A stretch of 54,958 bases of DNA from NCBI GenBank assembly GCA_017534445.1, contig JAFXWC010000021.1:1-54958 (forward strand), in the 5' to 3' direction. Positions 1 to 8,094 of this stretch are shown here, one piece after another; position 1 is the stretch's first letter, and each line of letters begins with the position of its first letter. This DNA is from Treponema sp. (lineage in GTDB: Bacteria; Spirochaetota; Spirochaetia; Treponematales; Treponemataceae). A model generated the notes under the pieces. The model had not been told where the DNA came from and ran no database searches. It worked only from the letters and a program-made list of their open reading frames with translations. Made by a program: the position numbers and the translations under genes.

Positions 1-290
1 CTTAGGCATATCGCGAAACGTTGAGCTATATGGCCCCTAAGCCGTGCCTGCCCTAGAAAAATCCCTCCTTGGATTTTTCTAGGGATCGGAGATTTGCACA
101 GCAAATCTCCGCGCTGCTAACCCGCCATCCATGGCTCGATATTGCCTGGCAAGAAACAAAAATGGGGTTCTTAGGGGGAACCCCTAAGCGGTGCTGGAAA
201 GGTGGGGAGGTTTGGAGGGGAGGAAAACCCGCTTCCGAGTAGAGGTTTTCCTCCCCTCCAAGTTCTGGGGTCCAAGGGCTCACCCTTGAA
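1..290 (+). repeat. Composite dispersed repeat, copy 1
   Basis: A chain of inverted repeats with no gene. It starts with a CTTAG...CCTAAG palindrome (about 1-41). Next is a hairpin at 51-84 with apex CTCCTT, then a hairpin at 88-110 (GGAGATTTGC/GCAAATCTCC). After a CCATCCATGGCTCG segment comes a long module at 164-290, containing a CTTAGGGG/CCCCTAAG hairpin and a second hairpin rich in GGGGAGG/CCTCCCC. The same modules recur at 1055-1580, 9716-10170, 13546-13978, 48181-48311 and 52345-52577. The element may extend to the left of the window. Confidence 0.85.
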
Positions 291-314
291 AAACAAAAAA
301 ATATCCACTATTTT
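286..314 (+). promoter_or_regulatory. Promoter of the 322 lipoprotein gene
   Basis: TTGAAA at 286-291, a 17-base spacer and TATTTT at 309-314. The -35 box is the conserved last part (CCCTTGAA) of the upstream repeat. The start codon follows the -10 box by only seven bases, so the transcript would be almost leaderless. Confidence 0.5.
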
Positions 315-321
315 GTTCCTC

Positions 322-1044
322 ATGAAAAGAAAAATCCGCATCATCTTTATCCTGGCCACATTACTGCCCCTAGCCTTAATCTCCTGCGCAACAAACAGCG
401 GTTCAGCAGAAAGAAAGCCCTCAAAAATCATCAAAAACGAAAACGTAAAGCTTGACGGCTCAAAAGAACTTTGCAAGCAGATTGTAGACACATACTTGGG
501 CGTCCAAAAAAAACAAAAACTCATGCTCTGCCTATACGACAAAGACGGCAATTCCCTGGGAAACCTTACCGTAAAAACAGACAACGAAGGCTACATCTTT
601 ATAAAAAACCTCCCCGACAACTTTGAAAGCGTCCAAATCAAAGACCCGGAACTAGAAGAATACCTAAACTCTGCCCCCTGGCAAAAGCCATCCAAGTACG
701 ACGGAATCTACGACCTCTGCATAAAAAAGGGCAAAAAGAAAATCACCTCCGCAAAAGTGGGCGACACAATAACCGTATACGCAAAAGTCCGCCCAAAATA
801 CTACAGCTCATCCTACGTGCAGCTAAGCATCTACATCTGCGATGCAGACGGCAACAAGCTCTTTGACCATTTCCAAGCCCCAAGCCTCATGGACTACAAA
901 ATCACAGGCAAAACCATAAGCTACGACTGGACCGTAAACATCTCCGACGAACTAAGGAAGCGCCAAGACCAGCCTCTCTACTGCTACTTCACAATCTACG
1001 CCGATAACTTCTACAACTCCGAAAGCATAGAAATCCAAAAATAA
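322..1044 (+). CDS. Putative lipoprotein, function unknown
   Basis: A 240-residue protein with a basic N-terminus (MKRKIR), a hydrophobic stretch and a lipobox LISC at about residues 18-21, followed by a Ser/Lys-rich linker. It should be lipidated and anchored in the cell envelope. The mature part is Lys- and Tyr-rich and probably mostly beta. I recognise no enzyme motif. The reading frame stays open upstream to 202, but that part lies in the repeat, so the ATG just before the signal sequence is preferred. A promoter sits directly in front of this ATG. Downstream is a long repeat region, so the gene is probably monocistronic. Confidence 0.75.
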   Translation: MKRKIRIIFILATLLPLALISCATNSGSAERKPSKIIKNENVKLDGSKELCKQIVDTYLGVQKKQKLMLCLYDKDGNSLGNLTVKTDNEGYIFIKNLPDNFESVQIKDPELEEYLNSAPWQKPSKYDGIYDLCIKKGKKKITSAKVGDTITVYAKVRPKYYSSSYVQLSIYICDADGNKLFDHFQAPSLMDYKITGKTISYDWTVNISDELRKRQDQPLYCYFTIYADNFYNSESIEIQK

Positions 1045-1054
1045 AACCAAGTTT

Positions 1055-1580
1055 TTATTGCAGAATCGCTACGCAATTCTGCACGTTGCTAAGCCGCCTG
1101 CCCAAGAAAAACCCCTCCGTGGATTTTTCTTGGGATTGCAGAATCGCTTCGCAATTCTGCACGCCACTAACCCGCCCTCCCTGGCTAGATATTTCTTGGC
1201 AAGAAAGAATCAAGTTCCCTGAGCCCGTCGAAGGGAACATTCAAAAAGAGGATTATTTGTTAAACAGCGGGGTCCTTAGGCATATCGCGAAACGTTGAGC
1301 TATATGGCCCCTAAGCCGTGCCTGCCCTAGAAAAATCCCTCCTTGGATTTTTCTAGGGATCGGAGATTTGCACAGCAATTCTCCGCGCTGCCAAGCCGCC
1401 ATCCATGGCTCGATATTCCTTGGCAAGAAAGAAAAAATACCTCTGAACCTGCCAAAGCGAACATCCCCAAAAAAAACATCTGTTAAACAGAGGGGTTTTT
1501 AGGGGCTAAGCCCCTAAACCGTGCCGGGAAAGGGGGGGGTCCCTCCCCTTAGTTAGGGGTCCAAGGGAACACCCTTGAAG
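1055..1580 (+). repeat. Composite dispersed repeat, copy 2 (two concatenated units)
   Basis: Fills the gap between the lipoprotein gene and asnS. It holds a TGCAGAAT/ATTCTGCA hairpin, a hairpin at 1101-1134 (stem CCCAAGAAAAA, apex CTCCGT), a GTTCCCT/AGGGAAC hairpin at 1214-1238, a second CTTAG...CCTAAG palindrome near 1275-1316, a hairpin at 1325-1358 identical to that at 51-84, and a shortened 3' module (about 1493-1580). No gene is supported here; the short open frames fall inside the repeats. Confidence 0.85.
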
Positions 1581-1603
1581 GAAGCACCCAAATTCACTAT
1601 AAT
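1575..1603 (+). promoter_or_regulatory. asnS promoter
   Basis: TTGAAG at 1575-1580, a 17-base spacer and TATAAT at 1598-1603. The -35 box overlaps the CCCTTGAA end of the repeat. The asnS ATG lies ten bases after the -10 box, leaving a leader of only a few bases and no Shine-Dalgarno site. Confidence 0.6.
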
Positions 1604-1612
1604 CAATAAATT

Positions 1613-3073
1613 ATGAAACCAGTTCTTATTAAAGATTTGCTTACCTCTGCCCCGGACGGACGCGGAGTTACAGTTTGCGGTTGGGTGCGCACAAAGCGCG
1701 ACTCAAAAAACTTAGTCTTTGTTCAGGTGAACGACGGAAGCTGCTTTGCAAACATCCAGCTTACCTTTGACCGCAACAATCCCGGTAATGCAGACGTTAA
1801 TAATATAGAAGAAGAACTCAAAAAAATAACAACAGGCGCTTCTGTCCGCGCAGAGGGAGTCATCATCCCTTCCCCGGCATCAGGACAGGCAGTTGAAGTT
1901 ACCCTGCAAAAGCTTACGGTTCTTGGCATCTGCCCACCGGAAGAATATCCGCTTCAGAAAAACAAGATGAGCATGGAATACCTCCGCGACAATGCCCACC
2001 TCCGCGCACGCACAAACACCTTTGGCGCAGTATTCCGCATGAGAAGCCAGATGGCAATAGCCCTGCACACCTTCTTCCAGGAACGCGGCTTTGTCTACAT
2101 CTCCGCCCCGGAAATCACCTGTTCAGATGCAGAAGGTGCAGGAGAAATGTTCCAGGTAACAACCCTTTCACTGGAAAAGATTGCCGAACTTGGCGTAAAA
2201 GCTGGAGCCGGCGGAATGAAGATAGAAGACGCACACAAAATCGTTGACTATTCAAAAGACTTCTTTGGCAAAAAGGCAAACCTTACGGTATCTGGCCAGC
2301 TTGAAGCAGAAACCCTTGCAACAGCCCTTAGCCGTGTATACACCTTTGGACCAACCTTCCGCGCAGAAAATTCAAACACACCGCGCCACCTTAGCGAATT
2401 CTGGATGTGCGAACCGGAAATGGCCTTCTTTGACCTCTTTGACGACATGGACTTGGAAGAAGAATTCATCAAGTACCTTCTAAACTGGGCACTCACAAAA
2501 TGCAGCGAAGACATGGCCTTCTTTGAAAAGAGAATCCAGCCAGGCGTTACAGCCCAGCTTCAGCACGTTGTGGACACACCGTTCAAGCGCATATCATACA
2601 CAGAAGCCGTTGCCGAACTTGAAAAATTCAACGACAAGTTTGAATTCCCAATCGAATGGGGCAAGGAGCTTCAGACCGAACACGAGCGATACCTTACCGA
2701 ACAAATCTACAAGTCGCCTGTAATGGTCTACAACTATCCAAAAGACGTAAAGGCCTTCTACATGAAGCAGAACGAACCCGACGAAAAGGGACGCATCACG
2801 GTACGCGCAGTAGACGTACTTGTTCCAGGCCTTGGCGAAATAACAGGCGGTTCAGAACGCGAAGAAAACTACGACAAGCTTCTAAAGGTATGCCAGGAAC
2901 GCGGAATGGACATGACCAACTACCAGTGGTACCTTGACCTCCGCCGCTTTGGAACAGTACCCCACTCAGGATTCGGACTTGGATTTGCCCGCCTCTTGCG
3001 CTACATCACAGGAATGGCAAACATCCGCGACGTAATTCCATTCCCACGCGCACCAAAGCTGGCTGACTTCTAA
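1613..3073 (+). CDS. asnS: Asparaginyl-tRNA synthetase
   Basis: Cytoplasmic class IIb aminoacyl-tRNA synthetase that charges tRNA-Asn with asparagine using ATP. The 486 residues are close to the usual AsnRS length. The first 120 residues are the OB-fold anticodon-binding domain (VCGWVRTKRDSK...FVQVNDGS). Motif 2 is visible around FRAENSNTPRHLSEFWMCEPE, and motif 3 is at the C-terminus (GFGLGFARLLRYITGMANIR, then DVIPFPR). These features separate it from AspRS. The downstream esterase gene begins within the asnS stop codon. It is the only tRNA synthetase in the window. Confidence 0.97.
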   Translation: MKPVLIKDLLTSAPDGRGVTVCGWVRTKRDSKNLVFVQVNDGSCFANIQLTFDRNNPGNADVNNIEEELKKITTGASVRAEGVIIPSPASGQAVEVTLQKLTVLGICPPEEYPLQKNKMSMEYLRDNAHLRARTNTFGAVFRMRSQMAIALHTFFQERGFVYISAPEITCSDAEGAGEMFQVTTLSLEKIAELGVKAGAGGMKIEDAHKIVDYSKDFFGKKANLTVSGQLEAETLATALSRVYTFGPTFRAENSNTPRHLSEFWMCEPEMAFFDLFDDMDLEEEFIKYLLNWALTKCSEDMAFFEKRIQPGVTAQLQHVVDTPFKRISYTEAVAELEKFNDKFEFPIEWGKELQTEHERYLTEQIYKSPVMVYNYPKDVKAFYMKQNEPDEKGRITVRAVDVLVPGLGEITGGSEREENYDKLLKVCQERGMDMTNYQWYLDLRRFGTVPHSGFGLGFARLLRYITGMANIRDVIPFPRAPKLADF

Positions 3074-3594
3074 TGTTAATTCTGAACATACACGGTTTTC
3101 TTGGCGAAGCAGACAACAAGAACTACAAGGCTCTTTGCAAAATGATGCCCGCCAAGAACATCATTTCCCCTCAGCTTGACTACATGGGCACTTCCCCAGA
3201 AAAGATTCTTGAAAAGCTTTCCTCCATGGTTAGCTCCCAAGACTTTATTTTTGTGGGGCAGAGCCTTGGCGGCTGGTTTGCAGACAATCTTAGCAGAAAA
3301 TTCAATCTCCCCTGCATACTAACAAACCCCTGCTACTTTCCCCACCAGCTTAAGCTAATAAAGGAATCGGGCATTTCTTCCTCCTTCCTGGATGAATACG
3401 AAAAACTTACCCCCTCTTCCAAAAACCAACTGGCCTATACCCTTTGCAGCGAATCAGACGAAATTATTTCCGGCAACTACGACAACTGCAGCAGGCTTTC
3501 CGGCCTTACGGTAAAAGTTCAGGGCAGCCACAGCACCATAGAAAACATAGCCCAGCACTTGGCAGAGACTCTGGAAAAAATCAAAAGCCTATAG
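3073..3594 (+). CDS. YqiA-like alpha/beta-hydrolase esterase
   Basis: A 173-residue single-domain alpha/beta hydrolase of the YqiA/UPF0227 type. It begins with the strand and oxyanion region LILNIHGFLG and has the nucleophile elbow GQSLGG (Ser64). Candidate triad partners are Asp129 (SESDE) and His153 (GSHST), in the correct order and spacing. No signal peptide is seen, so it should be a cytoplasmic esterase of unknown substrate. Its ATG overlaps the TAA stop of asnS (TAATG), which suggests translational coupling. YqiA-type proteins hydrolyse small esters; the link to asnS is unexplained. Confidence 0.8.
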   Translation: MLILNIHGFLGEADNKNYKALCKMMPAKNIISPQLDYMGTSPEKILEKLSSMVSSQDFIFVGQSLGGWFADNLSRKFNLPCILTNPCYFPHQLKLIKESGISSSFLDEYEKLTPSSKNQLAYTLCSESDEIISGNYDNCSRLSGLTVKVQGSHSTIENIAQHLAETLEKIKSL

Positions 3595-3619
3595 CATACC
3601 AAAGTCCGCATAAGAACCG

Positions 3620-4906
3620 TCACTCCTCACCCCTTTTGCAGGAATCAAATGGCAACTCATCGCGTATAGTCTGGGGAAGCACACCAGCTTTTTCCATAAG
3701 TTCAGCGGCATGAGTACGGCACAGACCGCATTTTGTACGCTCATAAAAAATCGTAAGCGGTTCAAGGCAATCAGGCGTTACATTTTCTTTGTAGATTTTT
3801 CTAACATCACTAACATCGTAATGGGCATCTTCAAAATCTTTTATTTCTTTTAGCTTCCGGGCAATTTTTGCACCGTCCCCTTCGCGGTAATTTTTTGTAA
3901 GCAGGGCAAAATAAAAAGGCGAATATTTATTGGAATCCAAGGTCTTTTCTGCAAGCGACCGGATTTCTGGAGAAGTCAGCAAAGAAAGTGCATCAACCAA
4001 ACGATTGTTAAAATACGAATTTTTCCGTTTTGAAAGTAACGAAAGCAAATCTTTGGCATCATAGGGATAAGGAATGTCAGAAAACATCCAGAGATATTTT
4101 ATAAGTTCCTTCTGACTCTTTACAGTTTTCATTTCATCGGCAAAATATTTTGCTTCGTCAAAAGTCAATTCTTTTACGTAGCGCCGGGGAACATGGCCTT
4201 GGCCAGTATAAAAGGCTTTTTTTACCCGCTCAAAATTGCTTTCAGGCTCGTCCTTTTTTCGTTCTGCTTTTCTTTCTTCCGCTTCCTTTTCACATTCTTC
4301 AATTCTTTCTAAGTAAGCGCGTATGTCTTGATCTGATTCTGCAAGCTCTGCAAGTTTTGCCCGCACACTTTCACTTTTCATGTTTGGAACACAGCATGTA
4401 TAATAATCATCTTCTGCCCAGTCATCGTGCACTTTGAATGCCTTGCCAAATTTTTTTGCCACACGAACCATGCCGTCAAATCCGTCAAGTTCTATAACCG
4501 CCGAAGAAGGAAACCCTTCAATCAAAGCATCATCATCACATTCATCAAAACGCTTCCGTAAAAGCTGACCAAAAGAAGGGTCAAATTCATGCGCAATTTT
4601 TACCACCACATAGAAAAAATGAATGCAATCCCAGTCGTCCGAAGCTTTGTCATTTTCAAGATGGGGCTTTATGCTTGCAAACACACACTCCCGCTCCTTT
4701 TGCGGAAGGGCACGAATAAACTGCATTGCATATTCACTTCTGTCACCTTCGCACTGGGGGTCATAGGCATAGCATTTTAGGCAAAGCTGAATTATTTCCT
4801 GCGTAAAGTCAAGCTTCTTGTGCTCACGAAAAATCAGGTATGCCCGACCTGATCCAAGCTGTGCATACTTCCAAAATTCTGCATGTATCTCTTTTGCTTT
4901 TTCCAT
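3620..4906 (-). CDS. Hypothetical protein, 428 residues
   Basis: I do not recognise this family. The protein is highly charged, probably helical and soluble, with no signal peptide or membrane segment. A charged Glu/Lys stretch near residues 195-225 (EECEKEAEERKAERKKDEPE) looks like a linker or short coiled coil between two helical halves. Near the C-terminus is a TKCGLCRTHAAELM segment with two close Cys and a His. Helical-repeat scaffolds often look like this, but that is a guess. The ATG is preceded by TATAAT only six bases upstream (4913-4918), so the mRNA may be leaderless. The gene converges on the esterase. Confidence 0.7.
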   Translation of the reverse strand: MEKAKEIHAEFWKYAQLGSGRAYLIFREHKKLDFTQEIIQLCLKCYAYDPQCEGDRSEYAMQFIRALPQKERECVFASIKPHLENDKASDDWDCIHFFYVVVKIAHEFDPSFGQLLRKRFDECDDDALIEGFPSSAVIELDGFDGMVRVAKKFGKAFKVHDDWAEDDYYTCCVPNMKSESVRAKLAELAESDQDIRAYLERIEECEKEAEERKAERKKDEPESNFERVKKAFYTGQGHVPRRYVKELTFDEAKYFADEMKTVKSQKELIKYLWMFSDIPYPYDAKDLLSLLSKRKNSYFNNRLVDALSLLTSPEIRSLAEKTLDSNKYSPFYFALLTKNYREGDGAKIARKLKEIKDFEDAHYDVSDVRKIYKENVTPDCLEPLTIFYERTKCGLCRTHAAELMEKAGVLPQTIRDELPFDSCKRGEE

Positions 4907-4952
4907 ATTCTAATTATAGTAGAAAAAACGCTGTTATGCATTAACTTTCTCA

Positions 4953-5264
4953 TTGATGATTCAGGCTACATCTGATATTCTGTCCATCATGTTTTCATAC
5001 ATCTGGCCAATTTTACTAATCGTTACAGCAAACACCGTTTATCAAATCTGCGCAATTGGAATTGTAATTACAGGGCTTGAAGTTGGATTCATCTGCGCTT
5101 ACAAAGCCGGATGGAAAGTAAATACGCTTGCACTTGTGGCAAATACATTGCTTGCCGCCGTTCTGATTTTTGTTGGTTTCTTTTTATACAAAGAGCAGCT
5201 TAGCATTTCAAAAATTGCAGGAATTGTAATTTGTCTTGTTGGGCTTTATTTTATCAACAAGTAA
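4953..5264 (+). CDS. Small DMT/EamA-type membrane protein, probably internally shortened
   Basis: About 103 residues with three clear hydrophobic segments. The N-terminal part (IWPILLIVTANTVYQICA) and C-terminal part (GLEVGFICAYKAGWKVNT, then LLYKEQLS and a last helix) match the two ends of four-helix EamA-like small transporters as I remember them. Those are normally about 135-145 residues, and the region around the second helix seems to be missing here, with the two parts joined in frame. It may be a non-functional remnant. The start is uncertain: ATGs at 4953, 4956 and 4989 are possible and none has a strong ribosome-binding site. Confidence 0.55.
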   Translation: MMIQATSDILSIMFSYIWPILLIVTANTVYQICAIGIVITGLEVGFICAYKAGWKVNTLALVANTLLAAVLIFVGFFLYKEQLSISKIAGIVICLVGLYFINK

Positions 5265-5275
5265 TATCATACACA

Positions 5276-5444
5276 GAAATCAGTTTGGTGTTCCGCTCCC
5301 AGGCAAATCCGTCTGAAAACCCGCGGTGTCGCGGAATAGGAAATTAAACTCGCTTTGCGGCTTGAAGCTACGCTGCCGGGTACGTTCCGCTCCAATGCGA
5401 GTTTTCAGACGGATTTGCCTTCCGCTACGCACCAAACTGATTTC
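5276..5444. repeat. Palindromic element, family P, copy 1
   Basis: A nested palindrome. The outer arms are GAAATCAGTTTGGTG (5276-5290) and its complement (5430-5444). Inside are a second pair of arms around GGCAAATCCGTCTGAAAAC and its complement, then a central GC-rich part. It has the same sequence logic as 20771-20920, in the opposite orientation, and as 27634-27736. No coding capacity. Confidence 0.8.
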
Positions 5445-5492
5445 CAGTTGCTTTTCATAAAAAAATATAGTGGAAATCAATTTTCTCGAAAT

Positions 5493-5700
5493 AAAGCCTA
5501 GCCCCGATTGGAAGGGTTGCGCAGCAAGACCGCCTTTGGCGGGCCGGAGCGACAGCGTAGCCCTGGAAAGCGGGATAAAATGCCCTCCGTGGCATTTTAT
5601 CCCGCAAGTTTTCTGGCGAAAACTTGCCAGTCCTTTTTGCTAACAAATGACGCGCCGTCCTTGGCGCTGCTTATTCTGCAGGATAAAATGACGCGGAGTC
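5493..5700 (+). repeat. Dispersed hairpin repeat
   Basis: Starts with a CCTAGCCCCGATTGGAAGGG segment that recurs at 20460 and 35855 and, reversed, near 13670 and 49640. A hairpin at 5572-5603 (stem GGGATAAAATGCC, apex CTCCGT) and a hairpin at 5604-5627 (GCAAGTTTTC/GAAAACTTGC) follow. The end is a GCGCC/GGCGC hairpin around 5652. No gene is supported between 5265 and 5842. Confidence 0.8.
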
Positions 5701-5785
5701 TGGCCGACACAGAGTGGCGGACACAGTATAAAGAAGGAATATGCTCCAAAAAATTCAGAAAAAAATCATTTTCTAGCCATAAGGC

Positions 5786-5814
5786 TTGACATCTAGCCAA
5801 TAAAAGGCGATAAT
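5786..5814 (+). promoter_or_regulatory. Promoter of the toxin-antitoxin pair
   Basis: TTGACA at 5786-5791, a 17-base spacer and GATAAT at 5809-5814. It lies about 30 bases before the antitoxin ATG, which also has a full AGGAGG ribosome-binding site. Antitoxins of this type usually repress this promoter; no clear operator palindrome was found. Confidence 0.6.
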
Positions 5815-5842
5815 AAAAAAAGAGCCTTAAAAGGAGGTGCCT

Positions 5843-6154
5843 ATGTGCAGGGAATCAATTTACAATGCGCGCAATAATTTTTCTTCCTTAATAAAGCTTG
5901 CGGAAGGCGGGGAGCCAGTTGAACTTACCAGACACGACAAGCCGGTTGCTGTACTTATAAGCTGGGAAGAATACGAGGCAATAAAGCCCAAGAAGAGTTT
6001 TTATGAGCGCTGGCTTGAAATCCGCGAAAAATATGCTGATGTGCTTGCAGAAATGGAAGCTGCGGGGGACAACGAAGGCATTCCCATTCCACCGGATGAA
6101 TACCCCGATGAAGCATACTACAAAAAAATCGATTCTATCTGGAGCGAAGTATGA
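5843..6154 (+). CDS. Phd/YefM-type antitoxin
   Basis: A 103-residue protein. The first 50 residues match the Phd/YefM antitoxin fold: a helix with NARNNFSSLIKLAEGG, then EPVELTRHDKPVAVLISWEEYEAI. That part dimerises and binds DNA. The acidic C-terminal half (IPIPPDEYPDEAYY) would wrap the toxin. A GTG six bases upstream is in frame, but the ATG at 5843 has the ideal AGGAGG spacing. The gene overlaps the PIN toxin by four bases (ATGA), the normal arrangement for coupled synthesis. It neutralises the neighbouring nuclease and autoregulates the operon by family analogy. Confidence 0.85.
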   Translation: MCRESIYNARNNFSSLIKLAEGGEPVELTRHDKPVAVLISWEEYEAIKPKKSFYERWLEIREKYADVLAEMEAAGDNEGIPIPPDEYPDEAYYKKIDSIWSEV

Positions 6155-6576
6155 AGCCAGTCTACCTGCTTGACACGAATGTAATTTCAGAATTTGCAAA
6201 ACAAAAACCAAATCTGAAATTGATAAAGAAAATTCTCAACCACGGCAACCTGTGCGCCATCTCTTCCACGGTCTGGCAAGAAAGTATCTATGGCTACCAG
6301 AGAATGCCGGAAGGAAGAAAAAAGCAGCTCGTTGGCGACACCATGCAGAGCATAAAGGATTCCTACGAAATCATTCCTTACGACAACTTTGCATCGGAAA
6401 TCTGCGGCGAACTCCGTGCCCGCTGTGAAGAAAAAGGCAAAACACTACCCTTTGACGACTCACAGATTGCCGCTACCGCAATAGCAAACGGAATGGTTTT
6501 AATAACCCACAACACGGAAGACTTTGCCACTTTGCAGGAAGTCAGCATGCTAAAGGTTGAAGACTGGTGGGAATAA
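6151..6576 (+). CDS. PIN-domain toxin (VapC/FitB-like)
   Basis: A 141-residue single PIN domain, the usual toxin length. Acidic metal-binding residues are in place: Asp8 (YLLDTNVISE), Glu44 (VWQES), Asp102/103 (LPFDDSQIAA) and Asp124 (HNTEDF). PIN toxins are magnesium-dependent RNases, often cutting tRNA or rRNA loops and stopping translation when unopposed. Its start overlaps the antitoxin stop (ATGA). The active site looks intact, so the pair is probably functional. The RNA target cannot be told from sequence. Confidence 0.88.
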   Translation: MKPVYLLDTNVISEFAKQKPNLKLIKKILNHGNLCAISSTVWQESIYGYQRMPEGRKKQLVGDTMQSIKDSYEIIPYDNFASEICGELRARCEEKGKTLPFDDSQIAATAIANGMVLITHNTEDFATLQEVSMLKVEDWWE

Positions 6577-6609
6577 GCCGGCGGAAATGGCTATTACAAA
6601 CAAGTGCCG

Positions 6610-8091
6610 CTAGCCCCTTTCCTCAAGCTCACGTAGCTTCTGCGCGTCTAGCTTTATGTGAAGGTTCTTTTCCTGAGTGGGAATAACAAGCCCCTTGGGA
6701 CCGTTCTTTGCACGCCTAAGATATTTTACCTGGGTGTAGTAAAGGTCTGCCTCCGCGTTCTTGCGTGCCTTTGAATGGTAAACCGCAAGGTTACCAGCGT
6801 AAAGCAGAGTTTCCAGAGGAACTGTCTTGTTTTTCTGAGCCTTTATAAAGACATATCCGCCTGCGTAGTCGCGGGTGTGAAGCCACATGTCCGCCCCCTT
6901 CACGTAATGGCGCAAAAGGTCATCGTTTTCAGAAGCGGTTCTTCCAACAATAATTGTCCAGCCGTCAATCTCGTAGTGCAGCCCCGGATGCGGCTTTTCC
7001 TTAGTCTGTGCGGGGGCTGTATTCCTGCGGAGCATCTGCTCAATTTTGATTACGCTCTTTTCTTCCAGAAGCGCCTTGTATTCAGCATCCAGCTTGGCTA
7101 GGTTCTTTCGCGAAAGCTCTATGTCGTGGGCAAGTGCCTCCTGTCCGCTAACAGCCTTTTTGTACTGCGAATAGTAAACCTGGGCATTCTGCTGTGGAGA
7201 AAGCTTGGGGTCAAGGCGGATGTGAACCTGCTGGCCGCTATCATAATCCGTGCAGTCCAGACTAGAACCATTGGCCTCTTGGGCATAGGCAAGAATCAGG
7301 TCCCCGGTGTGCTTTAGCTTTTCCGCCCCCGCAAAGTCGTTCTGCTTCTGCAAAAGCTTTTCTAGCGCCTGCTCCATCCTGCTCTTTTTGGAATTGAACC
7401 ATTTTTCCGCCTGGGAAAGAAGATTATCGCGGGAAAGGGACGATGAATATTCAGAATAAAAAAGGTCAACCTTCTTGTTAAAGGAAAGGGAATCAAAATC
7501 ACCGTCTTGGCCAAGCACCTTGCGGCCGTTAAGCATACCCCCATTCTGTTCAATGGCATCCTTAAGCTCATCAAAAGACCTTAGCGGGAACCTCTGCAAA
7601 GCGGCAGATTTTTCATCCGGTGAAGGTTCCTTTTCTTCCATAATAAAAGTTCCGCCAGAAACTTCCCCCTTCTTGGGGCGGCGGTACATACAGTCAAGAA
7701 TGTTGCCAGATTCATCCGTAACAATAACGTTTGCAGCCCCGGACCAAAGGCGAATGTAAATAAAATACTTCTGCTGCCAGGTGGAAACATCCATTTTTAT
7801 CACCCTTTCAAGGCCAATCTGAACGCAGCTGTTTATCCTCATGCCCTGAACATGGCTCTTAAGGAATTCGTTAAAGCGCAGGGGCTTTGGGTTCTTGGGA
7901 ATCTTCCCCCAAGTTTCGTTTATGCGGCAGGCACCGGCACAAGTGCAAATGAGTATAGTCCGCAAAGAACCGTGTTTTATAACGCGGAAGGTAAGCGTAT
8001 CGTAGCCCGGCTGGACAATCTCCTGAATAAAAGTATCCGCCAGGTCCAGCTCAGAAAGCACTTGGTTTATTTCGTTACAGTTTAAAGACAT
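6610..8091 (-). CDS. rqcH: RqcH-like NFACT protein (ribosome quality control)
   Basis: A 493-residue protein of the NFACT family. An N-terminal NFACT-N domain (about 1-190) is followed by a helical/coiled-coil middle (about 200-350) and a C-terminal NFACT-R domain, with HPGLHYEIDGWTIIVGRTA and GADMWLHTRDYAGG at about 365-405. RqcH binds stalled 50S subunits and adds alanine tails to nascent chains. Two deviations stand out. The usual Asp-Arg pair in NFACT-N is Glu95-Arg96 (GLERVIKMD). The typical PGSHVVI of NFACT-R reads AGGYVFI. Activity may therefore differ. It ends four bases before the downstream regulator gene on the same strand. Confidence 0.85.
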   Translation of the reverse strand: MSLNCNEINQVLSELDLADTFIQEIVQPGYDTLTFRVIKHGSLRTILICTCAGACRINETWGKIPKNPKPLRFNEFLKSHVQGMRINSCVQIGLERVIKMDVSTWQQKYFIYIRLWSGAANVIVTDESGNILDCMYRRPKKGEVSGGTFIMEEKEPSPDEKSAALQRFPLRSFDELKDAIEQNGGMLNGRKVLGQDGDFDSLSFNKKVDLFYSEYSSSLSRDNLLSQAEKWFNSKKSRMEQALEKLLQKQNDFAGAEKLKHTGDLILAYAQEANGSSLDCTDYDSGQQVHIRLDPKLSPQQNAQVYYSQYKKAVSGQEALAHDIELSRKNLAKLDAEYKALLEEKSVIKIEQMLRRNTAPAQTKEKPHPGLHYEIDGWTIIVGRTASENDDLLRHYVKGADMWLHTRDYAGGYVFIKAQKNKTVPLETLLYAGNLAVYHSKARKNAEADLYYTQVKYLRRAKNGPKGLVIPTQEKNLHIKLDAQKLRELEERG

Positions 8092-8094
8092 ATT

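Noticed and set aside
1..290. CRISPR-like regular repetition.
   Set aside because: The repeats are dispersed singly, differ in length and are hairpins; there are no regular spacers and no cas genes.
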